Assembly (NCBI GenBank): GCA_002733645.1
Contig: NVWL01000008.1
Coordinates: forward strand, 45,363 to 109,362
Length of the DNA stretch: 64,000 nucleotides
Source: Oceanobacter sp.
GTDB lineage: Bacteria; Pseudomonadota; Gammaproteobacteria; Pseudomonadales; Oceanobacteraceae
Direction: 5' to 3'
The notes under the pieces are model-generated. The model ran no database searches. It was not told where the DNA came from and saw only the letters and a program-made list of their open reading frames with translations. Positions within the stretch are counted from its first letter, which is position 1. Every line of letters begins with the position of its first letter. This document shows, piece after piece, positions 8,758 to 19,963 of this stretch. A program made the translations under genes and the position numbers.

Positions 8758-10344
8758 TTAAGCAGGCTGATAAACTCGCTTAAGTCGCGCCGCTCCCTGT
8801 TCACACGCATAACTAACACCACAAAATGTTGAACTGTTGCGAGTGGTAATATCAGAAACGTAGTACCAATCCGCCTGCGTTCGTTCACGATTCACTGTTA
8901 ATAAAACGTACCCGTGCGTTTGCAGCTCGGCGTATTTGATGTGCGGACTACCCGCCATGATGGTTCGCTCAGCACTGCCCGCAATGACACTAGGAAACCC
9001 CGGAGATGTGACCGATGGACACACAAACTCCACCGCCAAAGATCCCTCCCCGGTATAACGATTATAATTGCGCCAAGTATAAGGATCGTCGCTAATATCC
9101 GCCGCAAAGGAAGCGTGCAAATCGCCAGTGAGGACCACCATATTCTCAACATTATGCTCTTTAATCACGTCCAACAAACGGTCGCGATTCGCGGCATAGC
9201 CATCCCAGCTATCTAACCAGAATGACGCAGCCGCGCCTTCACCCAGCAAATTTTCGAGGTTGAGGTAATATCGCTGAGCCATCATGACTTGCTGACCCAA
9301 GACCTTCCACTGTGCCGTACTTGTGGTCAGCTGATCGTATAGCCATGCCTCTTGCTCGAACCCCAGCAAGCTTCTATTTTCATCCTGAGCGGTTTGCTGT
9401 TTACCTGCCCCCTCAGGTTGTTGATCTCGCCCTTCAACACGCGTATCCAACATAATAAGATCGAGTAAATTGCCGTACTGAATTCGACGATAAATCGACT
9501 CGTTGTTTTGCTCTCTTACCGGCATCCATTCAAAATATGCTTTTTTGGCAACGGCTTTTCTCTCCTGCCAATCACCCTCGCCGTCGTTATGGTTGCTCGC
9601 ACCGTCTTGCCATGCATTATCGGTAAACTCATGATCATCCCAAATAGCGATCATAGGATGCTTTTGATGCAGTGCCTGTAGGTCTTCATCCAGTTTGTAC
9701 AGCGCATGACGGCGACGATAATCCGAGAGGCTGACTGTCTCGTGAGCTGGCGCTAATGCTCTTTCTGCACTAAGACTATCGTCCCCATATTCATCTTGAC
9801 CATATTCATAAATATAATCCCCCAAGTGAATGACCGCGTGTAAATCATCACGTTCGGCTAGCGCTCGATACACATTAAAATACCCATGTGGGCAACTCGA
9901 ACAAGACACAATGGCAAATCGAGCGCTATCAAGCTCGCCACTGTCTGCTGTTCTCGTCACCCCCACAGGCGATAACACTCCCTGGCATATAAACTGAAAA
10001 TAATACGTGGTGCCTGCAGCCAAACTATCGACATCAACTTTTATTGTAAAATCACGGTCAGAACCTGTAGTTGTCGCCCCTGAGCGCACGACGTTGGTCA
10101 TATCTTGATTCAATGATACCGTCCAAAGAACGTCACAATCCGTACTCTCTTCGGGCTGAAAGTGACTCCAAATAATGACCGAACTTTGGGTGGGATCACC
10201 ACTGGCCACACCGTAATTAAACTCGCCATTAACGGCTTCTGGTAGCTCAGGTATTCGGCTCATTGCTAAGGCGTTCGAGGCAATTGAAGCCCCAGCCAAA
10301 CCTAAGCTACCTTCCTTTAAAAAACGACGACGAGTGACACTCAT
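8758..10344 (-). CDS. phoD: PhoD-like alkaline phosphatase / phosphodiesterase, Tat-exported
   Basis: 528 residues. The N-terminal SVTRRRFLK followed by a hydrophobic stretch is a twin-arginine signal. The body has the PhoD_N domain and the metallophosphatase motifs ASGDPTQSSVIIWS, HLGDYIYEYG, WDDHEFTDNAW and LTGDLHASF. The enzyme would release phosphate from esters outside the cytoplasm using Fe/Ca. It is convergent with ggt (11-base gap). A role in phosphate scavenging fits the pho genes further right, but no clear Pho box was found before it. Confidence 0.87.
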   Translation of the reverse strand: MSVTRRRFLKEGSLGLAGASIASNALAMSRIPELPEAVNGEFNYGVASGDPTQSSVIIWSHFQPEESTDCDVLWTVSLNQDMTNVVRSGATTTGSDRDFTIKVDVDSLAAGTTYYFQFICQGVLSPVGVTRTADSGELDSARFAIVSCSSCPHGYFNVYRALAERDDLHAVIHLGDYIYEYGQDEYGDDSLSAERALAPAHETVSLSDYRRRHALYKLDEDLQALHQKHPMIAIWDDHEFTDNAWQDGASNHNDGEGDWQERKAVAKKAYFEWMPVREQNNESIYRRIQYGNLLDLIMLDTRVEGRDQQPEGAGKQQTAQDENRSLLGFEQEAWLYDQLTTSTAQWKVLGQQVMMAQRYYLNLENLLGEGAAASFWLDSWDGYAANRDRLLDVIKEHNVENMVVLTGDLHASFAADISDDPYTWRNYNRYTGEGSLAVEFVCPSVTSPGFPSVIAGSAERTIMAGSPHIKYAELQTHGYVLLTVNRERTQADWYYVSDITTRNSSTFCGVSYACEQGAARLKRVYQPA

Positions 10345-10486
10345 GGTAACGACCTACATTGAAATTAAAGTATTCTCGACTCTAAATCTCGCGCATGTCA
10401 TTTATATGAATGATCCCGCCCATTTAGGCCTTGCGGCCATGCAAAAAAACTGAGAGTTTAACGATTTGAATTTCGACGGCGATACG

Positions 10487-11248
10487 ATGGATCTTGTCAG
10501 CACAGGTTTTGTTTTAAAAAAGATCATCGGCATGCTTTTAATGCCAATTCCCATCACTTTAGTACTGATTTTACTCGGGGGATGGTGGCTGAAAAGATCG
10601 CCCACAAAAGCTCGGTTGTCGCTATTGAGCGCGTTTCTAATATTAGGACTCAGCAGTTGGCACCCGGTGGCAGACCGGCTCATTCGCCCGCATGAAGATT
10701 ATTACCCCATCTTCGATATTACTCAGTCGGTGGATGCAGTTGTCGTACTGGGTAGCGCAAGCCATAGTGCACCGCCAGACACACCAGCCATTATGAGCTT
10801 AGGTAGCTCAGCTTTATTCCGATTAGAGGAGGGGTTAAGGATTTTAAGAGCCAACCCTGACGCTATATTAATTGTAACGGGGTACGCCGGATTTAGTAGC
10901 GCCGTACCACACGCCGAATTATTAAAGCAGTCCGCGATTGAACTTGGTGTTGATCCATTACGAATTTTCGATTTCCCAACCGCCCAAGACACAGAACAAG
11001 AAGCTTACTTAACCGCAAGTTTACTTAAAAATAAAAAATTCGCCTTGGTCACGGAGGCATCACATTTAAAACGTGCAATGACCTTTTTTGAACGAGCGGG
11101 GATGCATCCTATTGCGGCCCCTGCGATGCATACCGGGGCTTATTACACCGATTGGCGTTTGGATTCTCGCGCCACCTACAAAACCGAACGCGCCATTTAT
11201 GAATACCTAGGGCGTTGCTGGCAATGGCTAAAAGGCTTAGTTTTATAA
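10487..11248 (+). CDS. elyC: ElyC/YdcF-like DUF218 membrane protein
   Basis: 253 residues with two N-terminal membrane segments (IGMLLMPIPITLVLILLGGWW and LSLLSAFLILGL), then PVADRLIRPHEDYYP and the DUF218 core beginning VDAVVVLGSA with SSAVPHAELLKQ and TEASHLKRAM. This matches E. coli ElyC, which affects envelope/peptidoglycan lipid-carrier metabolism. ATG 10487 is preferred to the in-frame TTG at 10466. Divergent from the phosphatase gene and convergent with the exonuclease gene (3-base gap). Confidence 0.75.
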   Translation: MDLVSTGFVLKKIIGMLLMPIPITLVLILLGGWWLKRSPTKARLSLLSAFLILGLSSWHPVADRLIRPHEDYYPIFDITQSVDAVVVLGSASHSAPPDTPAIMSLGSSALFRLEEGLRILRANPDAILIVTGYAGFSSAVPHAELLKQSAIELGVDPLRIFDFPTAQDTEQEAYLTASLLKNKKFALVTEASHLKRAMTFFERAGMHPIAAPAMHTGAYYTDWRLDSRATYKTERAIYEYLGRCWQWLKGLVL

Positions 11249-11251
11249 GCG

Positions 11252-11755
11252 TTAAGCGCCTATTAAAGAAGATGTGTGTCGGTAGGTTTCTTGGATTAAC
11301 CAAGCATCATTGCTGGCGCGGTGACGTGGGAGCTTTGCTTCCTCCGTCACTTTCACTTTGGTTTCATCCCACAAAAGAATCTGTGGCTCAGTCATGATCA
11401 TTTCGAGCGAGCTGACCTGAAATTTCATTTCAACACCCGCCGCATAAAACAATTTAGTGAGCCAAGGCTTATCCACCACCCAACCATCCGAGTACACGGT
11501 TTTACCTTCAAGCCAGCCGTTGAGCTGCTCTGCGACTCTTCGCGCACTTTTACCGGCAGCTACAAGATTCACCCGAGTAATACCATGTAGCGCTTCAGCG
11601 CTATCAGACCAGTGCGTCCACTCCTCTTCAGGGCTGATCAAAGTGCAAAATCGGTCACCGTTTTCGAGCACGATACCCACTTCAATTGGATAGCTTTGCG
11701 GGCCAAACCCTGATGCTTCGAGATCGATAATAATTGGATTTTTAGGATGTTTCAC
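11252..11755 (-). CDS. DnaQ-like 3'-5' exonuclease domain protein
   Basis: 167 residues. Exonuclease motif I is IIIDLEASGFG (catalytic Asp, Glu), a central motif is SDGWVVDKPWL, and motif III is HRASNDAWLI (His, Asp). This is the DEDDh layout. It is a short stand-alone exonuclease without polymerase or RNase T specificity features; the substrate is not known. It lies just downstream of mutM on the same strand (42-base gap), so a repair-related role is possible. Confidence 0.8.
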   Translation of the reverse strand: MKHPKNPIIIDLEASGFGPQSYPIEVGIVLENGDRFCTLISPEEEWTHWSDSAEALHGITRVNLVAAGKSARRVAEQLNGWLEGKTVYSDGWVVDKPWLTKLFYAAGVEMKFQVSSLEMIMTEPQILLWDETKVKVTEEAKLPRHRASNDAWLIQETYRHTSSLIGA

Positions 11756-11797
11756 ATATCGACCTTTTCAGTATGCCTGCAACTAAGACAGCGGCTG

Positions 11798-12607
11798 TTA
11801 TTTTTGACATTGCGGGCAGTACACAGTGGCACGCTGCCCTTGGCGAATTTCCTTTAAACCAGTTTGGCAAATTTTGCAGGTTTCGCCACCTCGCCCATAA
11901 ACATACAACTGCTGCGCAAAGTATCCCGGTTTGCCATCTCCTCCGACAAAATCACGTAAGGTGGTTCCGCCCTGTTCAATTGCGGCAGCCAACACTTGTC
12001 GAATAATCGCGCTGAGCTTGCGGTAGCGTGCCTTGCTGATTTTCCCTGCTGGCGTTTGTGGGCGTATACCCGCCAAGAAAAGGCTTTCGTTGGCATAAAT
12101 ATTACCGACGCCAACCACGACTTTGCCATCCATAATGAAGGTTTTCACGGCCTGGCTTTTTCTTCGGCTGCGATTGAAAAGATGATCCTCATTAAAATCA
12201 TCGGTCAAAGGTTCGGGGCCAAGATGCGTTAAATGACTACTGGTCTCACCCGGCGCAACCCATAGGAGCGCACCAAAACGCCGTGGGTCATGATAACGCA
12301 GCACTTTGCCGCTACTCATGTGCCAATCAATATGATCGTGCTTAGCGACCGGCTCAGACGCTTCGACCAAACGCAATGAACCCGACATGCCCAAATGCCA
12401 AATGGCGGTGCCGGCTTCGGTCTCAACCAAGATGTATTTAGAGCGGCGGCTCAATGACAATATTTTCTGACCAGCCAAACTCTGTATCTCGGCCTCTACA
12501 GGCCAGCGCAGTTTTGACTGGCGTACGTCGATACGCGTGATGGTGTGATCTTTCAAATAGGGACTGATTCCACGGAGGGTGGTTTCAACCTCTGGTAACT
12601 CGGGCAT
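11798..12607 (-). CDS. mutM: Formamidopyrimidine-DNA glycosylase (Fpg)
   Basis: 269 residues, family length. Removes 8-oxoguanine and ring-opened purines from DNA and nicks the backbone. The catalytic N-terminus MPELPEVET (Pro2, Glu3) and the C-terminal four-cysteine zinc finger (CKICQTG...YCPQCQK) are intact. The [10 protein letters not shown] and [11 protein letters not shown] motifs are present. It is followed on the same strand by the exonuclease gene; rpmBG lies upstream with a terminator between. Confidence 0.97.
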   Translation of the reverse strand: MPELPEVETTLRGISPYLKDHTITRIDVRQSKLRWPVEAEIQSLAGQKILSLSRRSKYILVETEAGTAIWHLGMSGSLRLVEASEPVAKHDHIDWHMSSGKVLRYHDPRRFGALLWVAPGETSSHLTHLGPEPLTDDFNEDHLFNRSRRKSQAVKTFIMDGKVVVGVGNIYANESLFLAGIRPQTPAGKISKARYRKLSAIIRQVLAAAIEQGGTTLRDFVGGDGKPGYFAQQLYVYGRGGETCKICQTGLKEIRQGQRATVYCPQCQK

Positions 12608-12677
12608 GAGGATTCTGCTATTAAAAAATATCTGGCCAGTGTACCCAAGCTCGTTGCCAGCTCAAACGGCAGAAACG

Positions 12678-12703
12678 AAAAAACCCGACCTAGGCCGGGT
12701 TTT
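12678..12703 (-). terminator. Terminator of rpmBG
   Basis: CCCG (12684-12687) and CGGG (12696-12699), extended by A/T pairs on both sides, with a T6 run on the minus strand. It lies 22 bases after the rpmG stop. The symmetrical A and T runs would also allow weaker action in the other direction. Confidence 0.75.
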
Positions 12704-12725
12704 CGAAACAAGCAAAAAAGTTAGA

Positions 12726-12884
12726 TTACTTAATCTTGGCTTCTTTGTATGCAACGTGCTTGCGAACTACTGGATCAAATTTTTTGATCTCGAATTTCTC
12801 AGGCATGGTGCGCTTGTTTTTATCTGTAGTGTAAAAGTGGCCAGTACCGGCACTTGACACTAGACGGATCTTATCGCGTGGCAT
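12726..12884 (-). CDS. rpmG: 50S ribosomal protein L33
   Basis: 52 residues, translated by hand on the minus strand. Begins [17 protein letters not shown] and ends YKEAKIK. The [11 protein letters not shown] and [11 protein letters not shown] stretches are diagnostic. Zinc-free type, as it lacks the Cys pairs of the other L33 form. AGGAGG precedes the ATG. It is 12 bases after rpmB, forming the usual rpmB-rpmG operon. Confidence 0.97.
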   Translation of the reverse strand: MPRDKIRLVSSAGTGHFYTTDKNKRTMPEKFEIKKFDPVVRKHVAYKEAKIK

Positions 12885-12896
12885 AATAGGCCTCCT

Positions 12897-13133
12897 TTAG
12901 ACTTTTTCGCCGCGAGCACGAAGCTCGGACAGTACGCTATCGATGCCTTTCTTATCGATGATACGCATACCCTTAGTAGAGATGCGTAGACGTACGAAAC
13001 GGTTTTCGCTTTCTACCCAGAAACGGTGGTTCTGTAAATTTGGCAGAAAACGGCGCTTAGTTTTGATTTGTGAGTGGGAAACGTTATTCCCTGCTACAGG
13101 ACGTTTTCCTGTAACTTGGCAAACCTTTGACAT
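12897..13133 (-). CDS. rpmB: 50S ribosomal protein L28
   Basis: 78 residues, normal length. [12 protein letters not shown] at the N-terminus and the [10 protein letters not shown] and [12 protein letters not shown] stretches identify it. First gene of the rpmB-rpmG operon. The 211 bases between it and radC must carry the operon promoter, but no clear hexamers were assigned. Confidence 0.97.
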   Translation of the reverse strand: MSKVCQVTGKRPVAGNNVSHSQIKTKRRFLPNLQNHRFWVESENRFVRLRISTKGMRIIDKKGIDSVLSELRARGEKV

Positions 13134-13344
13134 GGATCTTCGCCCCGATTTTTTGTGTATCGAACAATTCTGAATTCGTTACCAACCGCAGGCGTTCGCC
13201 ATCATTTTGTGATGACCGAAGACAGCCCTGGCTGAAAAGAGTTGCGCTTTATACCAAACCCACAAACACTGCGCAAGTAAAAGTGCATTTTTCGCACAAT
13301 CTTTTCTGAGAAAAAACTGCTCGTCTAACGACGTAGAAAAGGGC

Positions 13345-14019
13345 CTAAAGCCAGCCCCGCTCTGCAAAAGAGACACAATAACCGTCGCCAACAACAAGAT
13401 GATCCAGTACACGAATGTCCATCACTGAAAGAGCTTGCTGCAGTCGCTCAGTGATGGCCCGATCAGACTGACTTGGCTCCGCAATACCGGAGGGATGATT
13501 GTGTGCAAGGATGATTGCTGCCGCGCCTAATGCCAATGCCTGCTTCACCACTTCGCGAGGGTATACTGCAGCCGAATCAATCGTGCCACGAAACAACTCC
13601 TCGTAGCGAATCACTCGATTTTGGTTATCTAAAAACAAACAAGCAAACACTTCATAATCACGATCACGCAATTGCGCTTGGAGGTATTGTCGTGTGTGTT
13701 CAGGGCTGGCAAGGGCATCGCCTTTTTTAAGCTCTTGGGCCAAATGACGTTTAGCCATTTCTAGCACCGCCTGCAGCAAAGCAAACTTAGCACTCCCTAG
13801 CCCTAGCGGGCGGCAGAATTCACTCTGAGACGCCGTCAGTAATTGCCGTAGCCCGCCGAAATCAGTGAGTAACTCTCGGGATAAATCCACCGCGCTTTTG
13901 CCTCGCACACCTGTGCGCAAAAAAATGGCTAATAATTCAGCATCCGACAAACTGGCTGGACCAGCCTCTAATAGTTTTTCTCTTGGGCGCTCGCTCGCAG
14001 GCCAATCAGTAATCGCCAT
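13345..14019 (-). CDS. radC: RadC family JAMM-domain protein
   Basis: 224 residues. N-terminal helix-hairpin-helix-like region ([26 protein letters not shown]) and a C-terminal JAB/MPN metal site [14 protein letters not shown] with upstream Glu, as in RadC (UPF0758). Predicted zinc hydrolase of unknown substrate; the historical link with DNA repair is not firm. Transcribed away from coaBC, as in many gammaproteobacteria. Confidence 0.93.
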   Translation of the reverse strand: MAITDWPASERPREKLLEAGPASLSDAELLAIFLRTGVRGKSAVDLSRELLTDFGGLRQLLTASQSEFCRPLGLGSAKFALLQAVLEMAKRHLAQELKKGDALASPEHTRQYLQAQLRDRDYEVFACLFLDNQNRVIRYEELFRGTIDSAAVYPREVVKQALALGAAAIILAHNHPSGIAEPSQSDRAITERLQQALSVMDIRVLDHLVVGDGYCVSFAERGWL

Positions 14020-14099
14020 GCCTACCTCCTTGTAGGGTCAGTGATATAAACGAATCAGTGATATATACTCCTGACATCATAGACAGGCTCCCATTTACT

Positions 14100-15308
14100 A
14101 TGCAACAACTCTGTAATCGCCGAATTTTGCTCGGCATCAGTGGTGGCATCGCCGCTTATAAAAGTGCTGAACTAGTACGTTTGCTAAAACGTGCGGGAGC
14201 GGATGTCCGCGTTATTATGACCAGCGGCGCAATGGAATTCATGACGCCACTCACCCTACAAGCATTGTCGGGCAACCCGGTGCACCATGCTTTGTTGGAC
14301 CCAGAAGCCGAAGCCGGTATGGGCCATATTGAATTGGCAAAATGGGCAGACCTGATTTTAATTGCTCCGGCCAGCGCGAATTTAATTGCGCGACTCGCGC
14401 AAGGCATGGGCAATGATTTACTGACCACGGTGTGCTTAGCCACAGAAGCGCCTCTCTGCCTGGCACCGGCCATGAACCAAGCCATGTGGCGCGATCCCAT
14501 GACGCAAGCCAATATGACGCATCTACAAAGCGCGCATCAGGAAAAGCTCACCGTGATCGGCCCAGACGCGGGCGAGCAAGCCTGTGGCGATGTTGGCCCC
14601 GGACGTATGATGGAGCCTGAACTCATTGCCACTGAAGTCGCGAACATGTTCGAATCCGGAGCCCTTGCGGGTGTCAGTGTCGTCATTACTGCCGGCCCAA
14701 CCCGTGAAGCCATTGACCCAGTGCGCTACATCTCTAATCACAGCTCAGGAAAAATGGGATATGCCCTAGCCGCTGCCGCTCGCGATGCTGGCGCACGAGT
14801 CACGCTGATCAGTGGGCCGGTGAATATCCCCGCCCCAGAACGTGTGCGTATGGTGAACGTCACCAGTGCTTTAGATATGTTTAATGCGACCAAAAGTGAA
14901 CTGGAACACGGCCAAGTATTTATCGCCTCAGCCGCCGTGGCCGATTACCGCTTAGCGAGTGTGGCTCCACAGAAGGTAAAAAAATCGACCGATACGCTCA
15001 CCCTTGAGCTGGTTAAAAATCCAGACATCATTGCGATGGTTGCTGCCCATGTCCCCCACCCATTTACCGTAGGGTTTGCCGCCGAGACTCAAGATGTCGA
15101 ACGCTATGCCCGTGGCAAATTAGAGAGTAAAAATTTGGATATCATCATCGCCAACGATGTATCTCGAAGTGACATTGGTTTTAACAGTGATGACAACGCC
15201 GTCAGTGTTTTCTGGCCAGAGGGGCAACAACGCTTCGACACAATGAACAAACACACCCTGGCCCGTGAGCTTATTGCTCTAGTGGCAGACCGCTACAACG
15301 CCAACTAA
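14100..15308 (+). CDS. coaBC: Bifunctional phosphopantothenoylcysteine decarboxylase / phosphopantothenate-cysteine ligase
   Basis: 402 residues. Makes 4'-phosphopantetheine in CoA synthesis. N-terminal flavoprotein CoaC half: ILLGISGGIAAYK, PAMNQAMW and the substrate flap CGDVGPGRM. C-terminal CoaB half begins near VVITAGPTREAIDPVR. ATG 14100 fits the family start; upstream in-frame codons lack a ribosome site. dut follows 27 bases later on the same strand. Confidence 0.96.
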   Translation: MQQLCNRRILLGISGGIAAYKSAELVRLLKRAGADVRVIMTSGAMEFMTPLTLQALSGNPVHHALLDPEAEAGMGHIELAKWADLILIAPASANLIARLAQGMGNDLLTTVCLATEAPLCLAPAMNQAMWRDPMTQANMTHLQSAHQEKLTVIGPDAGEQACGDVGPGRMMEPELIATEVANMFESGALAGVSVVITAGPTREAIDPVRYISNHSSGKMGYALAAAARDAGARVTLISGPVNIPAPERVRMVNVTSALDMFNATKSELEHGQVFIASAAVADYRLASVAPQKVKKSTDTLTLELVKNPDIIAMVAAHVPHPFTVGFAAETQDVERYARGKLESKNLDIIIANDVSRSDIGFNSDDNAVSVFWPEGQQRFDTMNKHTLARELIALVADRYNAN

Positions 15309-15335
15309 TATTCATCTATATAAGGAAAATCACCC

Positions 15336-15791
15336 ATGCAAAAGCTGCAGGTAAAAGTACTCGACTCACGTATTGGCGACACAATTCCAATGCCAGAATA
15401 CGCCACCAGCGGCTCTGCCGGGCTTGATCTTCGCGCGTGCCTTGATGAAGCCACGATACTAAACCCCGGTGAAACAAAATTAATCAAAACGGGGCTATCG
15501 GTGTATATCGAAGACCCATCTTTAGCGGGCATCATTTTGCCGCGTTCGGGCTTAGGCCATAAGCACGGCATCGTATTAGGTAACTTAGTCGGCTTGATCG
15601 ATTCAGACTACCAGGGCGAACTCATGGTGAGTTGCTGGAATCGCGGCAATACACCGTTCACTATTGAAATTGGCGAGCGTTTAGCTCAATTTGTCTTAGT
15701 GCCTGTGGTCCAAGCCCAATTTGAAGTGGTCAGTGACTTCACGGAAACAGAACGCGGCAGCGGAGGTTTTGGCCATTCGGGTCGAAGCTAA
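15336..15791 (+). CDS. dut: Deoxyuridine 5'-triphosphate nucleotidohydrolase
   Basis: 151 residues. Splits dUTP to dUMP and pyrophosphate, keeping uracil out of DNA and feeding dTMP synthesis. The five trimeric dUTPase motifs are visible, including [38 protein letters not shown] and the C-terminal [10 protein letters not shown] arm. AAGGAAAA precedes the start. Lies between coaBC and algC in the conserved order. Confidence 0.98.
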   Translation: MQKLQVKVLDSRIGDTIPMPEYATSGSAGLDLRACLDEATILNPGETKLIKTGLSVYIEDPSLAGIILPRSGLGHKHGIVLGNLVGLIDSDYQGELMVSCWNRGNTPFTIEIGERLAQFVLVPVVQAQFEVVSDFTETERGSGGFGHSGRS

Positions 15792-15860
15792 TAGCTGCAC
15801 AGGCGCATACAACAATAACAACAAGACATCGCGCTGCGGAAGCGGCTCAGGGATCAGTTC

Positions 15861-18362
15861 ATGGCAAAGCCGTCCAGCATAGGAACCACCCTCCTTAGTT
15901 ACAGCCGAGTATCTATTTGGCTCGCTTTGCTCTTCATTGCCTGCGGTTTAGCATTACAAAGCTTGCAGGTGAATGTCATGGCACAATCGGATGTCGATAA
16001 AGCATACGCCAGTGCTGTTGCCGAACAGACCGCCCTCGCACTGAGTACACGTTTACTGGATACGCGACGTATGCAAGTTGCCGCGAGTAGCCACCCGAAA
16101 ACATCCGCCTTACTTATTTCCAATGATATTAATGCAAATACCGACTGGCTCAACAGTTTAAAAATTATGTTGCCCGGAGCAACAGAGATAGAGGTAGTAA
16201 CAAGCGCGAATATCCAAACACTGCAACAAAAATACAGCTTCGCCGTTCAAGATTTAGCAAATCGTACATTGCGCGGTAATGACATGAAGCTCGAAGCCGT
16301 GACGCTCAATAATCGCCAACGCTTCTTTTGGGCCAGCCCAGTACCCGCGAACGGTACCCCTCAAGGCGTGCTGTTGGTTCAGTATGGCGAAGACTGGCTA
16401 AATGCCTTTCGCTCAGCCGCAGCGCACAATCTAGGGTATATGACCGTCACTCAAAAACTGAATCCAAATGAGCCGACGGGAATCAACATATTTACCGCAG
16501 GCGAATCGCCAGTGCGCTCGATTGATCCCATCACCATTCCCATTAATAACTACTGGTTTTTAACCTTCACACCTTCTGACCAGCGCCCAGCATTATCAAT
16601 GCTATCGCTATCGTTTCCTTGGCTACTCACTCTAGGGTTAACGTTGGGGTCATTATTTATTATTTTGTGGGTTCAAAAACGCGCATTACAAAAAAACCAA
16701 CAGCACTTTATTCAATTTCTTAGGCGCTACTTTCACGATGAGATTAAAGAAAACCCTAAGTTCAGTTTAAGCCTTTTCAACGAACTAGCCCAAGAAGTAA
16801 GAGCGGCCAGTGAAGACGTACTCAATGACTTAAAAAGCAAAGAAAAGAAAGGAGCCATCCAACAAAAAGCATCGCAAAAAACCGATGCGCCGCAACGAGA
16901 GTCGGGCGCACGGAATGATTTACCAGAAGTTACCGATGAGCCTGAACTTCCAGAAATAATAGAGCCATCGGCAGCGTTAAAAGACGGCGGTATTCCGCGT
17001 CATATCTTCCGTGCTTACGATATCCGCGGGTTAGTGGATAGCGAATTAACCGACGAACACATCACCAACCTTGGGCGCGCGTTAGGGAGTGAAATTCGTA
17101 AGCGAGGCTTTGAGCGAATTAACCTAGCGTGGGATGGTCGCCTATCCAGCGAGCACCTAGCCAATACCTTGCAAGCAGGCATTCTCTCCGCAGGCTGTAG
17201 CGTCAACCGTTTAGGGATGCTACCCACGGGCGCGCTGTATTATTCCACCTTCGAATTAGATACCCCATGTGGCGTAATGATTACCGGCAGTCATAACCCT
17301 AAAGAATATAACGGTCTTAAGATTGTGATCGACCAGTTACCCCTTTCGGAACAGGAACTGCTTGGATTACGAGAACGCACAATTAACGAAGACTACAGCA
17401 CAGGTTATGCCGGTGCGCGCGAAAATAATATAGAAGACCAATACCTGTCTCGTATCGAAGACGACATTCAAATCAGCCGCGATATGACCATTGTTATTGA
17501 CGCTGGCAACGGTGTGGCTGGCCCATTAGCCATCAAGTTATTCAAAGAACTAGGATTAGAAGTCATCGACATTCACTGTGATGTGGATGGCAATTTTCCC
17601 AATCATCACCCAGACCCAGGCGAGCCTGAAAATCTCGAAGATTTAAAAAACGCGATCCTGCTGCATGACGCCGATCTGGGCCTAGCCTTTGATGGCGACG
17701 GTGACCGCGTCGCGTTATTGGATAATGAAGGCACCATCATCTGGCCAGATCGTTTAATGATGTTACTGATCGAAGACATTTTACCGCGCCGCCCCGGCAG
17801 CGATGTTTTATTCGATGTGAAATCTTCGCGCCATTTAGCGCCGATGATCAATCGCCTAGGTGGTCGCCCAACCATGTGGAAAACCGGCCACTCATTAATG
17901 AAACGCAAACTCAAAGAGTTAAAAGGTTCTGTTGGTGGTGAATTTAGTGGCCATTTTTATATCGCAGAGCGCTGGTATGGATTTGATGATGGCCTCTACG
18001 CGGGTGCACGTCTTTTAGAAATATTATCTGCCCGTCGCGAGAGTGTCGCCGATGTCTTCAAAGCCTTACCTGAAGACGTCAGCACACCGGAAATTGCACT
18101 TAACACCACTGAAGATCGTAAGTTCACATTGATTGACGATCTAGCCAAAGATGAAGCACTGATCAGTGAAGGACGAGTGTTTAATACCGATGGCTTACGG
18201 ATTGAGTTTACTGATGGCTGGGGGCTGATTCGTGCATCGAACACCACCCCGCGCCTAACCTTACGGTTTGCCGGCGATAATGAAGAAACACTCCAACGCA
18301 TTCAAGCGTTAATGAAGCAAGCACTTACCCGTCACGCCCCAGAAATAGAGACTCCCTTCTGA
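15861..18362 (+). CDS. algC: Phosphomannomutase/phosphoglucomutase with N-terminal membrane domain
   Basis: 833 residues. Residues 378-833 are an AlgC-type mutase: FRAYDIRG, phosphoserine loop TGSHNP (Ser477), metal loop DGDGDR (from Asp611), sugar loop GGEFSGH, and phosphate site RASNTTPRLTLRF. It interconverts mannose or glucose 1- and 6-phosphates for surface polysaccharides. The first 375 residues add a membrane segment (15-35), an extracytoplasmic region and a second segment (about 250-272), then a charged linker. The long form occurs in several pseudomonads and relatives, so it is not a new fusion. The role of the front part is unknown. Confidence 0.92.
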   Translation: MAKPSSIGTTLLSYSRVSIWLALLFIACGLALQSLQVNVMAQSDVDKAYASAVAEQTALALSTRLLDTRRMQVAASSHPKTSALLISNDINANTDWLNSLKIMLPGATEIEVVTSANIQTLQQKYSFAVQDLANRTLRGNDMKLEAVTLNNRQRFFWASPVPANGTPQGVLLVQYGEDWLNAFRSAAAHNLGYMTVTQKLNPNEPTGINIFTAGESPVRSIDPITIPINNYWFLTFTPSDQRPALSMLSLSFPWLLTLGLTLGSLFIILWVQKRALQKNQQHFIQFLRRYFHDEIKENPKFSLSLFNELAQEVRAASEDVLNDLKSKEKKGAIQQKASQKTDAPQRESGARNDLPEVTDEPELPEIIEPSAALKDGGIPRHIFRAYDIRGLVDSELTDEHITNLGRALGSEIRKRGFERINLAWDGRLSSEHLANTLQAGILSAGCSVNRLGMLPTGALYYSTFELDTPCGVMITGSHNPKEYNGLKIVIDQLPLSEQELLGLRERTINEDYSTGYAGARENNIEDQYLSRIEDDIQISRDMTIVIDAGNGVAGPLAIKLFKELGLEVIDIHCDVDGNFPNHHPDPGEPENLEDLKNAILLHDADLGLAFDGDGDRVALLDNEGTIIWPDRLMMLLIEDILPRRPGSDVLFDVKSSRHLAPMINRLGGRPTMWKTGHSLMKRKLKELKGSVGGEFSGHFYIAERWYGFDDGLYAGARLLEILSARRESVADVFKALPEDVSTPEIALNTTEDRKFTLIDDLAKDEALISEGRVFNTDGLRIEFTDGWGLIRASNTTPRLTLRFAGDNEETLQRIQALMKQALTRHAPEIETPF

Positions 18363-18373
18363 TTAGATCATAG

Positions 18374-19345
<972 letters not shown>

Positions 19346-19348
19346 AGC

Positions 19349-19963
19349 ATGACGGAGTCTGCTGAAAAAATGTCCCGACGCGATCAGATACTTCAGTCGT
19401 TAGCACACATGCTAGAAACTGACCCCGGCGCGCGAATCACCACCGCCAAACTGGCGAGCGCTGTAGGTGTATCGGAGGCGGCGTTGTATCGCCACTTTCC
19501 ATCGAAAGCAAAAATGTTCGAAGGCTTAATTGCCTTTATTGAAGAGACCTTATTTTCACGTATTACACTAATACTCAAAGACATAAACTCAGCGTCTGAA
19601 CGTTGTGAAAAAACTATGGGGTTAATACTGGGCTTTGCCGAGAAAAACCCCGGAATGTGCCGTCTGCTATCCGGCGACGCATTGGCGGGAGAAACCGATC
19701 GGCTTCGCCAGCGTATTCACCAAGTGTTTGATCGTATTGAGCTGCAGTTTAAGCAAATATTGCGCGAAGCCGAAGTCCGCGAAGGCCTGTTGCCTCAGCG
19801 TTCAGCTGCCGCTTCGGCGAATTTACTAACCGCTGTCCTTGAAGGTCGAATTCGTCAGTATGTTCGCACCGAGTTTGCCACCAAACCGACAGAATATTGG
19901 GATCAACAGTGGGCTGGATTGAAGCTTATCTTGCTTCAAAAAAAGTCTCTGGCAATGCCGTAG
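19349..19963 (+). CDS. slmA: Nucleoid occlusion factor SlmA (TetR family)
   Basis: 204 residues. DNA-binding protein that blocks FtsZ assembly over the nucleoid. N-terminal [15 protein letters not shown] and [23 protein letters not shown]. The C-terminal all-helical domain ends [14 protein letters not shown], as in E. coli SlmA. The argB-slmA-pyrE neighbourhood resembles the dut-slmA-pyrE locus of enterics. Confidence 0.93.
   Translation: MTESAEKMSRRDQILQSLAHMLETDPGARITTAKLASAVGVSEAALYRHFPSKAKMFEGLIAFIEETLFSRITLILKDINSASERCEKTMGLILGFAEKNPGMCRLLSGDALAGETDRLRQRIHQVFDRIELQFKQILREAEVREGLLPQRSAAASANLLTAVLEGRIRQYVRTEFATKPTEYWDQQWAGLKLILLQKKSLAMP

Noticed and set aside
10345..10465. Pho box before the phoD-like gene
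   Set aside because: A TGTCAT is present near 10397, but the second half-site does not match at the needed spacing.
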